Positions 39,100 through 50,814 of a stretch of 64,000 nt of DNA are shown piece by piece. Made by a program: the position numbers and the translations under genes. This stretch comes from Bacterioplanes sanyensis (GTDB taxonomy: Bacteria; Pseudomonadota; Gammaproteobacteria; Pseudomonadales; Oceanobacteraceae). The stretch spans positions 265,450 to 329,449 of the forward strand of contig NZ_BMYY01000002.1 of the NCBI RefSeq assembly GCF_014652515.1, written 5' to 3'. Positions within the stretch are counted from its first letter, which is position 1. The number at the start of each line of letters is the position of its first letter. The notes below the pieces were generated by a model. It worked only from the letters and a program-made list of their open reading frames with translations. It was not told where the DNA came from and ran no database searches.

Positions 39100-39108
39100 T
39101 GCTATAAT
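39100..39108 (+). promoter_or_regulatory. Extended -10 promoter before lpxC
   Basis: TGCTATAAT, an extended -10 with a perfect TATAAT (39103-39108), 54 bases before lpxC. No convincing -35 is seen at 16-18 bases, as is common for extended -10 promoters. It would let lpxC be transcribed apart from ftsZ. Confidence 0.6.
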
Positions 39109-39161
39109 GCCAGCCGTTTTGAACTGTACAAAGAATACTCAGTAATGGCAGGAATGTCCGT

Positions 39162-40070
39162 ATGATCCGACAACGAACCTTGAAAAACACCATCCGCGCC
39201 ACTGGGGTGGGCTTGCACTCGGGTGAAAAAGTTTACCTGACGTTAAAGCCGGCGCCGGTGAATAGCGGCGTGGTGTTTCGTCGTGTCGATCTGGACCCTG
39301 TGGTCGACATCCCAGCGCATGCGCTCAATGTTGGCGAAACCACACTGTCCACCACCTTGGTAAAGGACGGTGCTCGAGTGGACACCGTTGAGCACTTGTT
39401 GTCGGCGATTGCCGGTATGGGCATTGACAATGCGGTAGTGGAATTGAGCGCTCAAGAAGTGCCGATTATGGATGGCAGCTCTGGCCCCTTCGTGTTTTTG
39501 CTGCAGTCAGCGGGTATCCAAGAGCAAGACGCGCCCAAACGTTTTATCCGCATTAAGAAGAAGGTAGAAGTTACCGAAGGTGATAAGTCAGTGAGCTTTT
39601 TGCCTTACGATGGTTTTAAAGTCAGCTTTGAAATCGACTTCGACCACCCAGTACTGCGCCAAAGTGTGCAGAAAGCCAGCCTAGATTTTTCTTCCACCTC
39701 TTATGTTAAAGAAGTCAGTCGCGCACGCACCTTTGGCTTTACCAAAGACCTCGAGTACATGCGCTCAAAGAATCTGGCCCTAGGAGGCAGCGTTAAAAAT
39801 GCCATCGTTGTCGACGACTACCGAGTCCTGAACGAAGATGGGCTGCGCTACGATGACGAGTTTGTCAAACATAAGATTCTCGATGCCGTCGGCGATTTGT
39901 ATTTATTAGGACATAGCTTGATCGGAGAGTTCGTAGGTTATAAGTCCGGTCATGGCCTTAACAACCAGTTACTGCGCGAGTTAATCGCTTGTGAAGACGC
40001 ATGGGAGTTTGTTGAGTTTGACGAACAAGAGGTGCCGATTGCTTACATGCGCCCTGCTGCCGCTGGCTAA
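39162..40070 (+). CDS. lpxC: UDP-3-O-acyl-N-acetylglucosamine deacetylase LpxC
   Basis: Zinc deacetylase, the committed step of lipid A synthesis. 302 aa with [19 protein letters not shown], zinc ligands in [12 protein letters not shown] and in [15 protein letters not shown], and the family loop [10 protein letters not shown]. Last gene of the dcw cluster, followed by a terminator, which shows an outer membrane with lipid A. E. coli LpxC is controlled by FtsH degradation through its C-terminus; here the tail ends MRPAAAG. Confidence 0.97.
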   Translation: MIRQRTLKNTIRATGVGLHSGEKVYLTLKPAPVNSGVVFRRVDLDPVVDIPAHALNVGETTLSTTLVKDGARVDTVEHLLSAIAGMGIDNAVVELSAQEVPIMDGSSGPFVFLLQSAGIQEQDAPKRFIRIKKKVEVTEGDKSVSFLPYDGFKVSFEIDFDHPVLRQSVQKASLDFSSTSYVKEVSRARTFGFTKDLEYMRSKNLALGGSVKNAIVVDDYRVLNEDGLRYDDEFVKHKILDAVGDLYLLGHSLIGEFVGYKSGHGLNNQLLRELIACEDAWEFVEFDEQEVPIAYMRPAAAG

Positions 40071-40107
40071 TGCATTGCAATCAACGCTGATTTGAGTATT
40101 CTCACAC

Positions 40108-40137
40108 AAAGGCCATACTGAAAGATGGCCTTTGTTG
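40108..40137 (+). terminator. lpxC terminator
   Basis: AAAGGCCAT and ATGGCCTTT form a 9-bp perfect stem with an 8-base loop, followed by GTTGT, 38 bases after the lpxC stop. It closes the dcw cluster. Confidence 0.75.
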
Positions 40138-40201
40138 TATCTGAGTGCAGCGAATTACTCCCAGTATAAGAGGAAGCGTCAGCAACCCTGACCCAGATGT
40201 T

Positions 40202-41128
40202 ATGAACATCATTATCGTCGGCCGCCGGCATGGAGAATCCAAGACCTTAACCCTGAGCACATCGGCGAAAGCCATCATGCTCGGGTTTTTGTTTGCTATG
40301 CCATTTGCTATGGGGGCCGGTGGCTACTGGTTAGCCCAACACTTAGCCGACGAAGGCATTCTAGATCTTAATACTGCCAAAGCGTGGGAGCGAGATCTCG
40401 ACCATCAGCGCCAGCAATTGCAGCAAATTCGTCAGCAAACCGATCAGGAGTTAGACGCGCTCACTCTGCGCTTAGCCGAGTTGCAAGCGCGCTTGGTTCG
40501 GCTGGATGCATTAGGCGAACGCTTGGTAGACGTTGCTGACCTCCACAGCGAAGAGTTTGACTTCGGTATGGCACCCGCAGTGGGTGGGCCGGGCCAGTTG
40601 GGAGCGTCCTATCAAGCACCAGAGATTAACGAGGTATTAGACCGCCTAGCCGAGAGCATCGATAGTCGGGAGCAGCAGCTACAGGTGCTCGATGACCTGA
40701 TGGCGGCAGATAAACTCAGCAAAGACACCTTTGTTGCTGGTCGTCCCATTACTCGAGGTTGGATGTCCTCCCGTTATGGCAAGCGCACAGACCCTTTTAC
40801 TGGGCGTCCCGCTTGGCACGCAGGAGTCGACTTTGCTGGTAAAGACGGCTCTGACATCGTCGCCGTGGCCGCCGGTGTTGTTACTTGGTCAGGCGATCGC
40901 TATGGCTATGGCAACCTAGTCGAGATCAACCATGGCAACGGATACAAAACCCGTTACGCACACTGCAAAGAGCTGAAGGTTAACGTTGGTGATGTGGTGC
41001 GCAAAGGCGATGTGGTTGCCTTGATGGGCAGCACGGGTCGCTCTACTGGCCCGCATGTTCACTTCGAAGTCTACAAAAACGGTCGTACCGTCGATCCCGC
41101 CGCTTATATTCACCGCCGTCCACGCTGA
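40202..41128 (+). CDS. M23 family metallopeptidase
   Basis: Predicted inner-membrane-anchored LytM/M23 endopeptidase or amidase activator facing the periplasm. From the ATG at 40202 (MNIIIVGRRHGESKT) 308 aa; a GTG at 40145 would add 19 residues lacking family character. One membrane segment (IMLGFLFAMPFAMGAGGYWL), a coiled-coil (residues ~60-125), then the peptidase domain with SSRYGKRTDPFTGRPAWHAG, HAGVDFAG and the C-terminal HVHFEVYKNG, so both HxxxD and HxH zinc motifs are intact. It lies between lpxC and secA, where enterobacteria have secM. Confidence 0.9.
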   Translation: MNIIIVGRRHGESKTLTLSTSAKAIMLGFLFAMPFAMGAGGYWLAQHLADEGILDLNTAKAWERDLDHQRQQLQQIRQQTDQELDALTLRLAELQARLVRLDALGERLVDVADLHSEEFDFGMAPAVGGPGQLGASYQAPEINEVLDRLAESIDSREQQLQVLDDLMAADKLSKDTFVAGRPITRGWMSSRYGKRTDPFTGRPAWHAGVDFAGKDGSDIVAVAAGVVTWSGDRYGYGNLVEINHGNGYKTRYAHCKELKVNVGDVVRKGDVVALMGSTGRSTGPHVHFEVYKNGRTVDPAAYIHRRPR

Positions 41129-41265
41129 TACGGCTGCTTTCAATACGCTTGTCATCATTCTGGGTTATCAGTAGCCTTAGCCAGTTTTTGGCAGGGCCGC
41201 CGAGCGCGCTTTGATCAGCCGCCTGACCCAGTACGCATTTTTATTGTTTGGATTACAACAACACC

Positions 41266-43995
<2,730 letters not shown>

Positions 43996-44004
43996 GGAAA
44001 GAGC

Positions 44005-45222
44005 ATGGCGGTTAATATTCAGCGTTTTCGTGATTATCTTGCGGTGGACGGCGTGCGTCTGGGCGTGGCTCAAGCCGGCGTGCGCTACGCCAATCGTGAC
44101 GACCTGGTCATCATGGAGCTGGCAGAAGGCAGCCGCTGTGCCGGGGTGTTTACCCGTAATGCGTTTTGTGCAGCGCCGGTGGTGCTGTGTCGCCAACATT
44201 TGCAAGCCGATCAGCCACGCTATTTGCTGATCAATACCGGTAATGCTAATGCCGGTATGGGGCAGCAAGGCGATGCCGACGCGCTGGCCAGCTGCCAGCT
44301 GTTGGCCAGTCAGACACAAGCCAGCCCACAGCAAGTATTGCCGTTCTCTACCGGTGTTATCGGTGAGCCGCTGAATATGGCCGCGTTTGAGCGTGGTATT
44401 CCTTTGGCCTTGGCCGATCTCCGTGCGGATAACTGGGATCGTGCCGCCGCCGGCATCATGACCACAGACACCGTGCCCAAAGGCGCCAGCCGCGAGGTGA
44501 TGATTGCCGGGCAGCCGGTGCGCATCACTGGTATTTCTAAAGGTTCGGGCATGATTAAGCCAGATATGGCGACCATGCTGGGCTTTATTGCCACCGATGC
44601 CGAGGTCTCTGAAGCCATTTTGCAGCGTTGGTGCAAGCAGTTGGCGGATGCGTCGTTTAATCGCATCACCATCGATGGTGACACGTCAACTAACGACTGT
44701 TGCATGCTGATTGCAACCGGTCGCAGCGGTGTGGTCATCGATGATGAGCAAAGCCCAGCGGCGGATGCCTTGTTCTCTGAGCTGCAACAGGTGTTTCAGC
44801 AGCTGGCTCAGGCCATTGTGCGTGACGGCGAAGGGGCGACCAAGTTTGTTACTCTGCAAGTCAACGGTGCGGCCAAGCCGCAGGAAGCGCTGGATGTCGC
44901 TTACACGGTCGCACACTCTCCGCTGGTGAAAACCGCCATGTATGCCTCGGACGCCAACTGGGGCCGTATTCTGGCTGCAGTAGGCCGTGCAGGGCTGCAA
45001 GATTTGCAGTTGGATCAAGTGCAGATTTATTTGGATGATGTGCAAATCGTCGAAAATGGCGGTCGCTGTGCCAGCTACACCGAGCAAGCTGGCGCTGCAG
45101 TATTGGCTCAAAGCGAGTTTTGTGTGCGTATTGAACTGGGGCGCGGTGAGTGCAGTGACACGCTGTGGACATCCGACCTGTCGCACGAATACGTCTCTAT
45201 CAACGCGGATTATCGTTCTTAA
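44005..45222 (+). CDS. argJ: Glutamate N-acetyltransferase / ornithine acetyltransferase ArgJ
   Basis: Transfers the acetyl group from N-acetylornithine to glutamate (arginine cycle); a bifunctional form could also use acetyl-CoA. 405 aa, self-cleaving Ntn-type enzyme with the cleavage motif KGSGMIKPDMATMLGF (Thr nucleophile in ATML). FNRITIDGDTSTNDCCMLIA and AMYASDANWGRILAAVGRAG are further landmarks. AAGGAAAG before the ATG. The stop overlaps the mutT start by one base. Confidence 0.96.
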   Translation: MAVNIQRFRDYLAVDGVRLGVAQAGVRYANRDDLVIMELAEGSRCAGVFTRNAFCAAPVVLCRQHLQADQPRYLLINTGNANAGMGQQGDADALASCQLLASQTQASPQQVLPFSTGVIGEPLNMAAFERGIPLALADLRADNWDRAAAGIMTTDTVPKGASREVMIAGQPVRITGISKGSGMIKPDMATMLGFIATDAEVSEAILQRWCKQLADASFNRITIDGDTSTNDCCMLIATGRSGVVIDDEQSPAADALFSELQQVFQQLAQAIVRDGEGATKFVTLQVNGAAKPQEALDVAYTVAHSPLVKTAMYASDANWGRILAAVGRAGLQDLQLDQVQIYLDDVQIVENGGRCASYTEQAGAAVLAQSEFCVRIELGRGECSDTLWTSDLSHEYVSINADYRS

Positions 45223-45647
45223 TGAAGCAAGTGCATGTGGCCGTCGCCGTGGCCTGTGTGAATAGCGGTGAAATTTTGATTGCCCGTCGCCCGGATGATA
45301 AGCACCAAGGCGGCTTGTGGGAGTTTCCGGGAGGCAAGGTCGAAGCCAACGAAAGTGTGGCGGCTGCGCTGGTGCGTGAGTTAGATGAAGAAGTGGCACT
45401 GCCCTGCCGCGAGCAAGCGATGACGCCGTTGCTGCAAATTCCGTATGAGTATCCCGACAAACACGTTCTGCTGGACGTTTATTGGGTCGAAGTCGGCATC
45501 AATGACGCCTTGCTGGCTCACGGCGCTGAAGGTCAAGAAGTACGCTGGGTAAAAGCAGAGCAGCTGATGCAGTTTGAGTTTCCCGCCGCCAACGCGCCCA
45601 TTTTAACGGCGATTAGCGAGCGCTTGGCGCTCAATGCCAGCCACTAA
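45222..45647 (+). CDS. mutT: Nudix hydrolase MutT (8-oxo-dGTPase)
   Basis: Sanitises the nucleotide pool by hydrolysing 8-oxo-dGTP. The ATG at 45222 (TAATG junction with argJ) gives 141 aa beginning MKQVHVAVAVACV, which fits MutT; the longer frame from 45165 is rejected. The Nudix box reads GGKVEANESVAAALVRELDE then EVAL: the catalytic RE..EE is intact but the usual Gly after EE-x is Ala. The C-terminal thiamine-type domain of some relatives is absent. Its end overlaps the convergent gene by 17 bases. Confidence 0.92.
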   Translation: MKQVHVAVAVACVNSGEILIARRPDDKHQGGLWEFPGGKVEANESVAAALVRELDEEVALPCREQAMTPLLQIPYEYPDKHVLLDVYWVEVGINDALLAHGAEGQEVRWVKAEQLMQFEFPAANAPILTAISERLALNASH

Positions 45648-45975
45648 AGGGCCATAGCAACAGCGTAATAATGAGCACTACCGCCAAGGCTACAGCGATA
45701 TGATCGACGGGGCGTTGGCGTAGACGCTGCCAAAAATCGGGCATAGGCTGCTGTTCAAACTCGGCTCGTAAGCGCTGGCTGCGAGCCTGTTGATAGGCAT
45801 CGAGGGTCTGCCGTGCAGCGTCAAAATCCTCATCGTGGCGTAGCCAAATGGCGGCAACCGATAAGCCCCAACGGCCGGCTTGAGTTTCGTAGGTGTCAAA
45901 GTCGCGTAACAGCTCGCGCACTTCATCCGCTTCGTCATCATCCACGCCATTGAGGCGGAAAAGTAATTTGGCCAC
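45631..45975 (-). CDS. Small single-pass membrane protein (DUF6164-like)
   Basis: The GTG at 45975, with GGAG 6 bases upstream, gives 114 aa starting MAKLLFRLNGVDDDEADEVR; the longer frame to 46059 lacks support. A soluble part (RDFDTYETQAGRWGLSVAAI, then a helix with DAARQTLDAYQQARSQR) is followed by one C-terminal membrane segment VALAVVLIITLLLWPF. It resembles a small conserved proteobacterial family of unknown function, which I recall as DUF6164. Divergent from the GntR-type regulator. Confidence 0.75.
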   Translation of the reverse strand: MAKLLFRLNGVDDDEADEVRELLRDFDTYETQAGRWGLSVAAIWLRHDEDFDAARQTLDAYQQARSQRLRAEFEQQPMPDFWQRLRQRPVDHIAVALAVVLIITLLLWPFSGWH

Positions 45976-46094
45976 GGCCAGCTCCGATATTGGTTTGCTG
46001 TTGCAGACGGGCCAGAATATCTGAAATGGCCTTGCTTTACAGTGTGTGTTTATCGACACTGGAGTAATAAAACAATAATGATAAAAATCTCACC

Positions 46095-46925
46095 ATGGCA
46101 AAAACCTTACCGGATCAAATTGCCGATCTCTTGATCGCATTGGTTTTTATCGGCGACTTACGCGCCGGCGATAAACTACCCCCTGAGCGTCAATTGGCGC
46201 AGCTGCTCGATGTAGACCGTACCTCATTGCGGATGGCTTTGCGCATTCTGGGGCGCATGCAAATACTTACCAGCATCCAAGGCTCAGGCATTGTGATCAC
46301 CGATTACCGCACCGCGGCAGGGCTGGATTTTCTCGACAATCTGTATCGCATACCCGAACTGGAGCTAGGCAGTGAGCTGCTGTTAGCCGGGCTGGAGCTG
46401 TTTAATCGTGCATTGCCCACGGCACTGCGTTTGGCGCTGGAAAAGCGCTATCAGCATGACCAAGACGATGAGCGCATCACGGCGCTGGCTCAGCAACTCT
46501 TCGACCAAGCAGAAGAGGGGCGTCCCGCCAGTGAGCTAGCGCGTTTGGAAGTGGCGCTGATCGATCAGCTTATGGCGGCGACGGGTAATCAGGTATTGCA
46601 GGCCTCGGCCATTAGCTCGCACCGCATTCGCATTCAGCTGGTAACGCGCATGTATGAACTGATTGATGTGTCCGCTCACCTGCGGCGCATGATGGGGTTT
46701 TTATTGCGCAGTGCCAGCACTGCGCCAGACATGGACGCTTTGATTGATGACTATCAACACTACATTGATGAGCTGACACAGCCCCTGCGTGAGGACTTAT
46801 TACAGCGGCCCACAGCCCCTAAGCTATTGAGCTCGCCGCTGCAAAATGGTCGCCAGATTATGAGCCTGCAGGCCTTGCTGCAGAGCGACGGCGCCACCAT
46901 GCCAGTGCCAGAATCAATGCGCTGA
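46095..46925 (+). CDS. GntR-family transcriptional regulator
   Basis: 276 aa. N-terminal winged helix-turn-helix with the GntR signature LRAGDKLPPERQLAQLLDVD followed by RTSLRMALRILGRMQILTS and GSGIVI. The all-helical C-terminal part resembles FadR/FCD-type effector domains, but metal-binding His/Asp residues are not obvious and the ligand is unknown. No clear Shine-Dalgarno precedes the ATG. The last 68 bases overlap lnt on the other strand. No catabolic operon lies next to it to suggest a target. Confidence 0.85.
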   Translation: MAKTLPDQIADLLIALVFIGDLRAGDKLPPERQLAQLLDVDRTSLRMALRILGRMQILTSIQGSGIVITDYRTAAGLDFLDNLYRIPELELGSELLLAGLELFNRALPTALRLALEKRYQHDQDDERITALAQQLFDQAEEGRPASELARLEVALIDQLMAATGNQVLQASAISSHRIRIQLVTRMYELIDVSAHLRRMMGFLLRSASTAPDMDALIDDYQHYIDELTQPLREDLLQRPTAPKLLSSPLQNGRQIMSLQALLQSDGATMPVPESMR

Positions 46926-48387
46926 TGCCATAAAGCGGCCACAGTCCCCACATCATGTAGGGCGTTAGGCCTTGGCGCATCTGAGCGCTTCCCGTGAGGG
47001 TGGCTGTTTGCTCGTAGGGCAAGCGCTCAACGATATTGCCGCGTTCGTCAATCAAGGCGGTAATGCCAGTATTGGTCGCCCGTAGCACATAGCGCTGAGT
47101 TTCCAGCGCGCGCATCTGTGCCAAGGCTAAATGCTGTTTGGGGCCAAGGGAGTCGCCAAACCAGGCGTCATTGCTGACAGTGATCAGCATGTCGGCGTGA
47201 CGAGCGCTGGCATTGACTAGATCGGCGTAGGCAATCTCGTAACAAATGTAGGGCGCGAGTAAGAACAGTTGCTCTTGCTCGCCACGCTGCTGGCGTACTT
47301 TTAAGGGCGCTTGATGAGCTGGGCCAGATAAAAAGCTCGACATCTCTAGATCAAAAAAGGGAATCCAGCCGCGTATCAGCTTTTCTAGTGGCACGTATTC
47401 GCCAAACGGCACCAAGCGCTGTTTGTGGTACATGCCTTCACCGCTGCCAATGGCCACCACGCTGTTGTGGTACTCGCCAGCATTCATATGACTCCGTGGA
47501 TAGCGATAAGGAATGCCAGTGATCACCGTACTGTTGTGATGGCGCGCTTCATTGGCGAGCGCTTCCATATATGGCTTAAAGCGATCGTACAGCAGAGTCA
47601 TGGCGGTTTCTGGCCACAGAATCAGATCTGAGTCCCAATGCTCCCTAGTGACGCTGAAGTAGGTATCGATGGTTGGCTGGATTTGCTCGCGCCGCCATTT
47701 TAAATGCTGGGGCACATTGCCCTGCACCGCGCTGACTTTTAGCTCTCCTGTGGGTTGCGTCCATTCCTGCTGCTGCAGCCACCAGCCGATTGGCCAAGCC
47801 AGTAGCACCATCAACAGCAGCGGCTGGCGTTGGCGAACGGCAACCATCATGGCGGTGGCGGTCAATACCAACAAAAATGACAGCCCGTAGCTGCCAATAA
47901 TGGGTGCCCAGCCCGCAAGCCAGGTAAACAAATGTGCATCGCCGGCAAATAACCAAGGGAAGCCAGTCATAAACCAGCTGCGAAACCACTCGTGTAAAAA
48001 CCAGAATACTGGGAAGGTCAGCCAAGCGAGGTGTTGGCCTAGCCAGCGTTGGCGCAACGCCATCCAAATGGCGGGAAAGGTGGCTAAGAAGCCGGCAAAC
48101 ACTGCCACCATGGGAACCGCCAGCCAGGCTGGAGTACCACCATGGTCGTGCATGCTAACGTAGACCCAAGATACACCAGCACCGAACTGCCCCAGGCTGT
48201 ACCACCAAGTGTGTATGAAGGCCTGGCGTCCGCTATGACACCGTTCAAGGCTGACAAACAGCACGCCAATGCTGACCAGCCCCAGCGGCCACCAGAAGAA
48301 TGGCGCCAAGGCCAGCGGGAACAGGGCACCGGCGGCGGCCAGCACCAAGTATGCAAACCAAGGGGAGTGGTGCCAGCCGCGTATCAT
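46858..48387 (-). CDS. lnt: Apolipoprotein N-acyltransferase Lnt
   Basis: Inner-membrane enzyme that adds the third acyl chain to lipoproteins before Lol export. 509 aa: about six N-terminal helices, then a periplasmic nitrilase domain with Glu in LWPETAMTLLYDRF, Lys in KQRLVPFGEYVPLEKLI and Cys in APYICYEIAYADL (the E-K-C triad), followed by SNDAWFGDSLGPKQH and a last helix. It ends the miaB-phoH-ybeY-corC-lnt operon; 24 bases after corC. Confidence 0.96.
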   Translation of the reverse strand: MIRGWHHSPWFAYLVLAAAGALFPLALAPFFWWPLGLVSIGVLFVSLERCHSGRQAFIHTWWYSLGQFGAGVSWVYVSMHDHGGTPAWLAVPMVAVFAGFLATFPAIWMALRQRWLGQHLAWLTFPVFWFLHEWFRSWFMTGFPWLFAGDAHLFTWLAGWAPIIGSYGLSFLLVLTATAMMVAVRQRQPLLLMVLLAWPIGWWLQQQEWTQPTGELKVSAVQGNVPQHLKWRREQIQPTIDTYFSVTREHWDSDLILWPETAMTLLYDRFKPYMEALANEARHHNSTVITGIPYRYPRSHMNAGEYHNSVVAIGSGEGMYHKQRLVPFGEYVPLEKLIRGWIPFFDLEMSSFLSGPAHQAPLKVRQQRGEQEQLFLLAPYICYEIAYADLVNASARHADMLITVSNDAWFGDSLGPKQHLALAQMRALETQRYVLRATNTGITALIDERGNIVERLPYEQTATLTGSAQMRQGLTPYMMWGLWPLYGISALILALAWWRRRSAARPAGS

Positions 48388-48411
48388 GTGAGGATCCGAA
48401 TAGAAGGGTGA

Positions 48412-49284
48412 CTAGTGCGCGCTATCTGAGTCTGCTTCAGCCTCAGACTCCGCCGCTGTAACTTGTAGCAAGTTAATGCGTCGGCTACAGCCGTTAACGA
48501 CTTTAAATTCCCATTGGTCGATGCGAATGGCTTCATTGCACTCGGGCACGCGGCCAAAGTGATGCACCACGATGCCGCCAATAGTATCGAACTCACTGTC
48601 GCTAAATTCGGCACCAAAGTGCTCATTGAAGTCGTCGATGGGCGTCAGGGCTTTGACCATGCTGGTGCCGTCGTCGACTTCTTTGATCAGGCTGTCCTCA
48701 TCGTTGAAGTCGTGCTCGTCTTCAATTTCGCCAACAATCTGCTCGAGTACATCTTCAATCGTCACCAAGCCGGCAACGCCACCAAACTCATCGACCACCA
48801 GGGCCATGTGGTTGCGGGTGGCACGGAACTCTTGCAACAGCACGTTCAGACGCTTGCTCTCGGGCACGAAGGTCGCTGGGCGTAGTACGTCCTTGAGGCG
48901 AAAATCATCGCGTTGGTCGTTGAGGATCAAAGGCAGCAGGTCTTTGGCCAATAAAATACCGACCACTTCGTCTTGGTCATCACCCATCACAGGGAAGCGC
49001 GAGTGCGCCGATGACGTGATTTTGCCAAGGGCGTCGCTGAGGGGCTCATCTATGCCAATGGAAATCATCTGCGCCCGCGGAATCATAATATCCCGCACCT
49101 GCATATCTGAGACTTGCAGGGCGCCTTCAACGATGGTCAGGGTTTCGGTGTCGACAATGCTGCGCTGGGCAGCTTCGCGAACAATTTCTTTGATGTCCTG
49201 ACGGCTTTGTGGGTCGTCAGAAAATAAGTCGGTCAGTTTTTCCAGCCAGCTCTTAGGCTGGCTGCTCGATCGGTCTTCGCTCAT
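48412..49284 (-). CDS. corC: CorC/HlyC-type CBS-domain protein
   Basis: 290 aa, cytoplasmic: an N-terminal segment, a CBS pair ([20 protein letters not shown] through [17 protein letters not shown]) and a C-terminal transporter-associated domain ([12 protein letters not shown], then [20 protein letters not shown]). CorC is linked to magnesium/cobalt efflux in enterobacteria; in this operon the role is probably envelope or ion related and not settled. Overlaps ybeY by 4 bases. Confidence 0.92.
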   Translation of the reverse strand: MSEDRSSSQPKSWLEKLTDLFSDDPQSRQDIKEIVREAAQRSIVDTETLTIVEGALQVSDMQVRDIMIPRAQMISIGIDEPLSDALGKITSSAHSRFPVMGDDQDEVVGILLAKDLLPLILNDQRDDFRLKDVLRPATFVPESKRLNVLLQEFRATRNHMALVVDEFGGVAGLVTIEDVLEQIVGEIEDEHDFNDEDSLIKEVDDGTSMVKALTPIDDFNEHFGAEFSDSEFDTIGGIVVHHFGRVPECNEAIRIDQWEFKVVNGCSRRINLLQVTAAESEAEADSDSAH

Positions 49285-49757
49285 GAGGCCTCATCAGAAT
49301 AAGGATCGGAAAAGCCCAGCTGCGCCATAATCTCACGCTCCAGACCTTCCATTATCTCCGCTTCGTCATCCTTTATATGGTCGTACCCCAGTAAATGCAA
49401 GCAGCCATGTACGATCATATGGGCCCAATGGGCCGTCGTGGTTTTACCCTGTTCGCGAGCTTCCTGCTCTACCACAGCAACACAGACGATTAAATCGCCC
49501 AGCAGTGGAATCGGTACCTGTGGCGGCGCTTCAAACGGAAACGACAGCACATTGGTCGGCTTGTCTTTGCCGCGATACTCAGCATTGAGTTGCTGGCTCT
49601 CGTCGGACGTCACTAAGCGAATGGTCAGTTCAGGTTCGTCCAGCTTACAATCACGCGCTAATGCAGCACTGACCCAGAGATTAAACTGAGCTTCGCTCGG
49701 TAGCTCGTGGTCAGAGGGCAAGTCGTCGCCGAGTTGCAGATCGACAAAGGGTGTCAT
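49281..49757 (-). CDS. ybeY: Endoribonuclease YbeY
   Basis: Zinc-dependent single-strand endoribonuclease for 16S rRNA 3'-end maturation and ribosome quality control. 158 aa; metal motif [15 protein letters not shown] (HxxxHxxxxxH), [19 protein letters not shown] and LLGDLIVCV. Overlaps phoH and corC by 4 bases each. Confidence 0.96.
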   Translation of the reverse strand: MTPFVDLQLGDDLPSDHELPSEAQFNLWVSAALARDCKLDEPELTIRLVTSDESQQLNAEYRGKDKPTNVLSFPFEAPPQVPIPLLGDLIVCVAVVEQEAREQGKTTTAHWAHMIVHGCLHLLGYDHIKDDEAEIMEGLEREIMAQLGFSDPYSDEAS

Positions 49758-50788
49758 GCGTCGTCACCTTTTTCTGCGCGACGACGTTCACGCTGTTGTT
49801 GTTGCTCTTGGCTTTCATGGCGGTCATAGGCATCAACAATGCGCTGTACTAGCGGGTGGCGAACCACGTCTTGGTTGCCAAAGCGGGTAATACCGATGCC
49901 ATCAACGCCATCCAATACTTCTAGGCCATGTTTTAGGCCAGAGTAAACGCCGCGTGGTAAATCGACCTGGGTGACGTCACCGGTAATCACGGCTTTTGAA
50001 CCAAAACCAATGCGCGTCAGGAACATCTTCATCTGCTCCTTGGTGGTGTTTTGGCTTTCGTCCAAAATGACAAACGAGTGGCTCAGGGTACGACCACGCA
50101 TATAGGCCAAGGGGGCCACTTCAATAACGTTGCGCTCCATCAGCTTGGCCACCTGATCAAAGCCCAGCATTTCATACAAGGCGTCGTACAGAGGGCGCAG
50201 GTAAGGGTCGATTTTTTGCGCTAAGTCACCGGGCAAAAAGCCCAGTTTCTCGCCCGCTTCGACCGCTGGACGCACCAGCAGCAGGCGTTTGACTTCATCA
50301 CGAGTTAGGGCTTCCACGGCGGCGGCGACAGCCAGAAAAGTCTTGCCGGTGCCGGCGGGGCCAATGCCGAAGTTCAGATCGTGGTTGCGAATGCGCTCTA
50401 AATAGTCGATTTGCGATGGGCTGCGCGCTTTTACCTCCAGCTGCGGCGTACGCACGGTGTTGTGCTCGCGCGAGCGGCCACTGCGAGCTTGAGCTGCGTG
50501 GCTGGCGTCTTCTTGCAAAAACAGATGGATTAGATCCGGACTGATTTCGGTTCCCTTGTGGGTTTCCTTATACAGTCGCTGAATCAGGCGTGCAGCGCGT
50601 TTAGCCGCGCCAGCAGGGCCTTCCAGACTGAACTGGTTGCCACGGTTGTAGATTTCCAAGCGAAAGTGCTCGGCAATTTGATGCAGGTGGCCATCCAGGT
50701 GGCCACACAGGTTGGCCAGCCGCAAAGCGTCATCCGGCTCCAGAGTGAAACGGGTGACGGCGGTTTCGTTAGCTGCTTGCTCGCTCAA
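49754..50788 (-). CDS. ybeZ: PhoH-like ATPase YbeZ
   Basis: Predicted P-loop ATPase/RNA helicase-like partner of YbeY. 344 aa with Walker [21 protein letters not shown], Walker [21 protein letters not shown] and [19 protein letters not shown]; an N-terminal KH-like part precedes and a basic Gln/Arg-rich tail ([15 protein letters not shown]) follows. Between miaB (26-base gap) and ybeY (4-base overlap). Confidence 0.95.
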   Translation of the reverse strand: MSEQAANETAVTRFTLEPDDALRLANLCGHLDGHLHQIAEHFRLEIYNRGNQFSLEGPAGAAKRAARLIQRLYKETHKGTEISPDLIHLFLQEDASHAAQARSGRSREHNTVRTPQLEVKARSPSQIDYLERIRNHDLNFGIGPAGTGKTFLAVAAAVEALTRDEVKRLLLVRPAVEAGEKLGFLPGDLAQKIDPYLRPLYDALYEMLGFDQVAKLMERNVIEVAPLAYMRGRTLSHSFVILDESQNTTKEQMKMFLTRIGFGSKAVITGDVTQVDLPRGVYSGLKHGLEVLDGVDGIGITRFGNQDVVRHPLVQRIVDAYDRHESQEQQQQRERRRAEKGDDA

Positions 50789-50814
50789 AAGTATCCTCGG
50801 CGTAGGCAGGAAAA

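Noticed and set aside
41129-41265. Possible secM-like arrest peptide before secA
   Set aside because: No ORF with a signal peptide and arrest-type C-terminus fits in these 137 bases.
46078-46094. Alternative ATG at 46078 before the GntR-type gene
   Set aside because: It follows a GGAG at a poor distance, is out of frame with the HTH and stops after a few codons.
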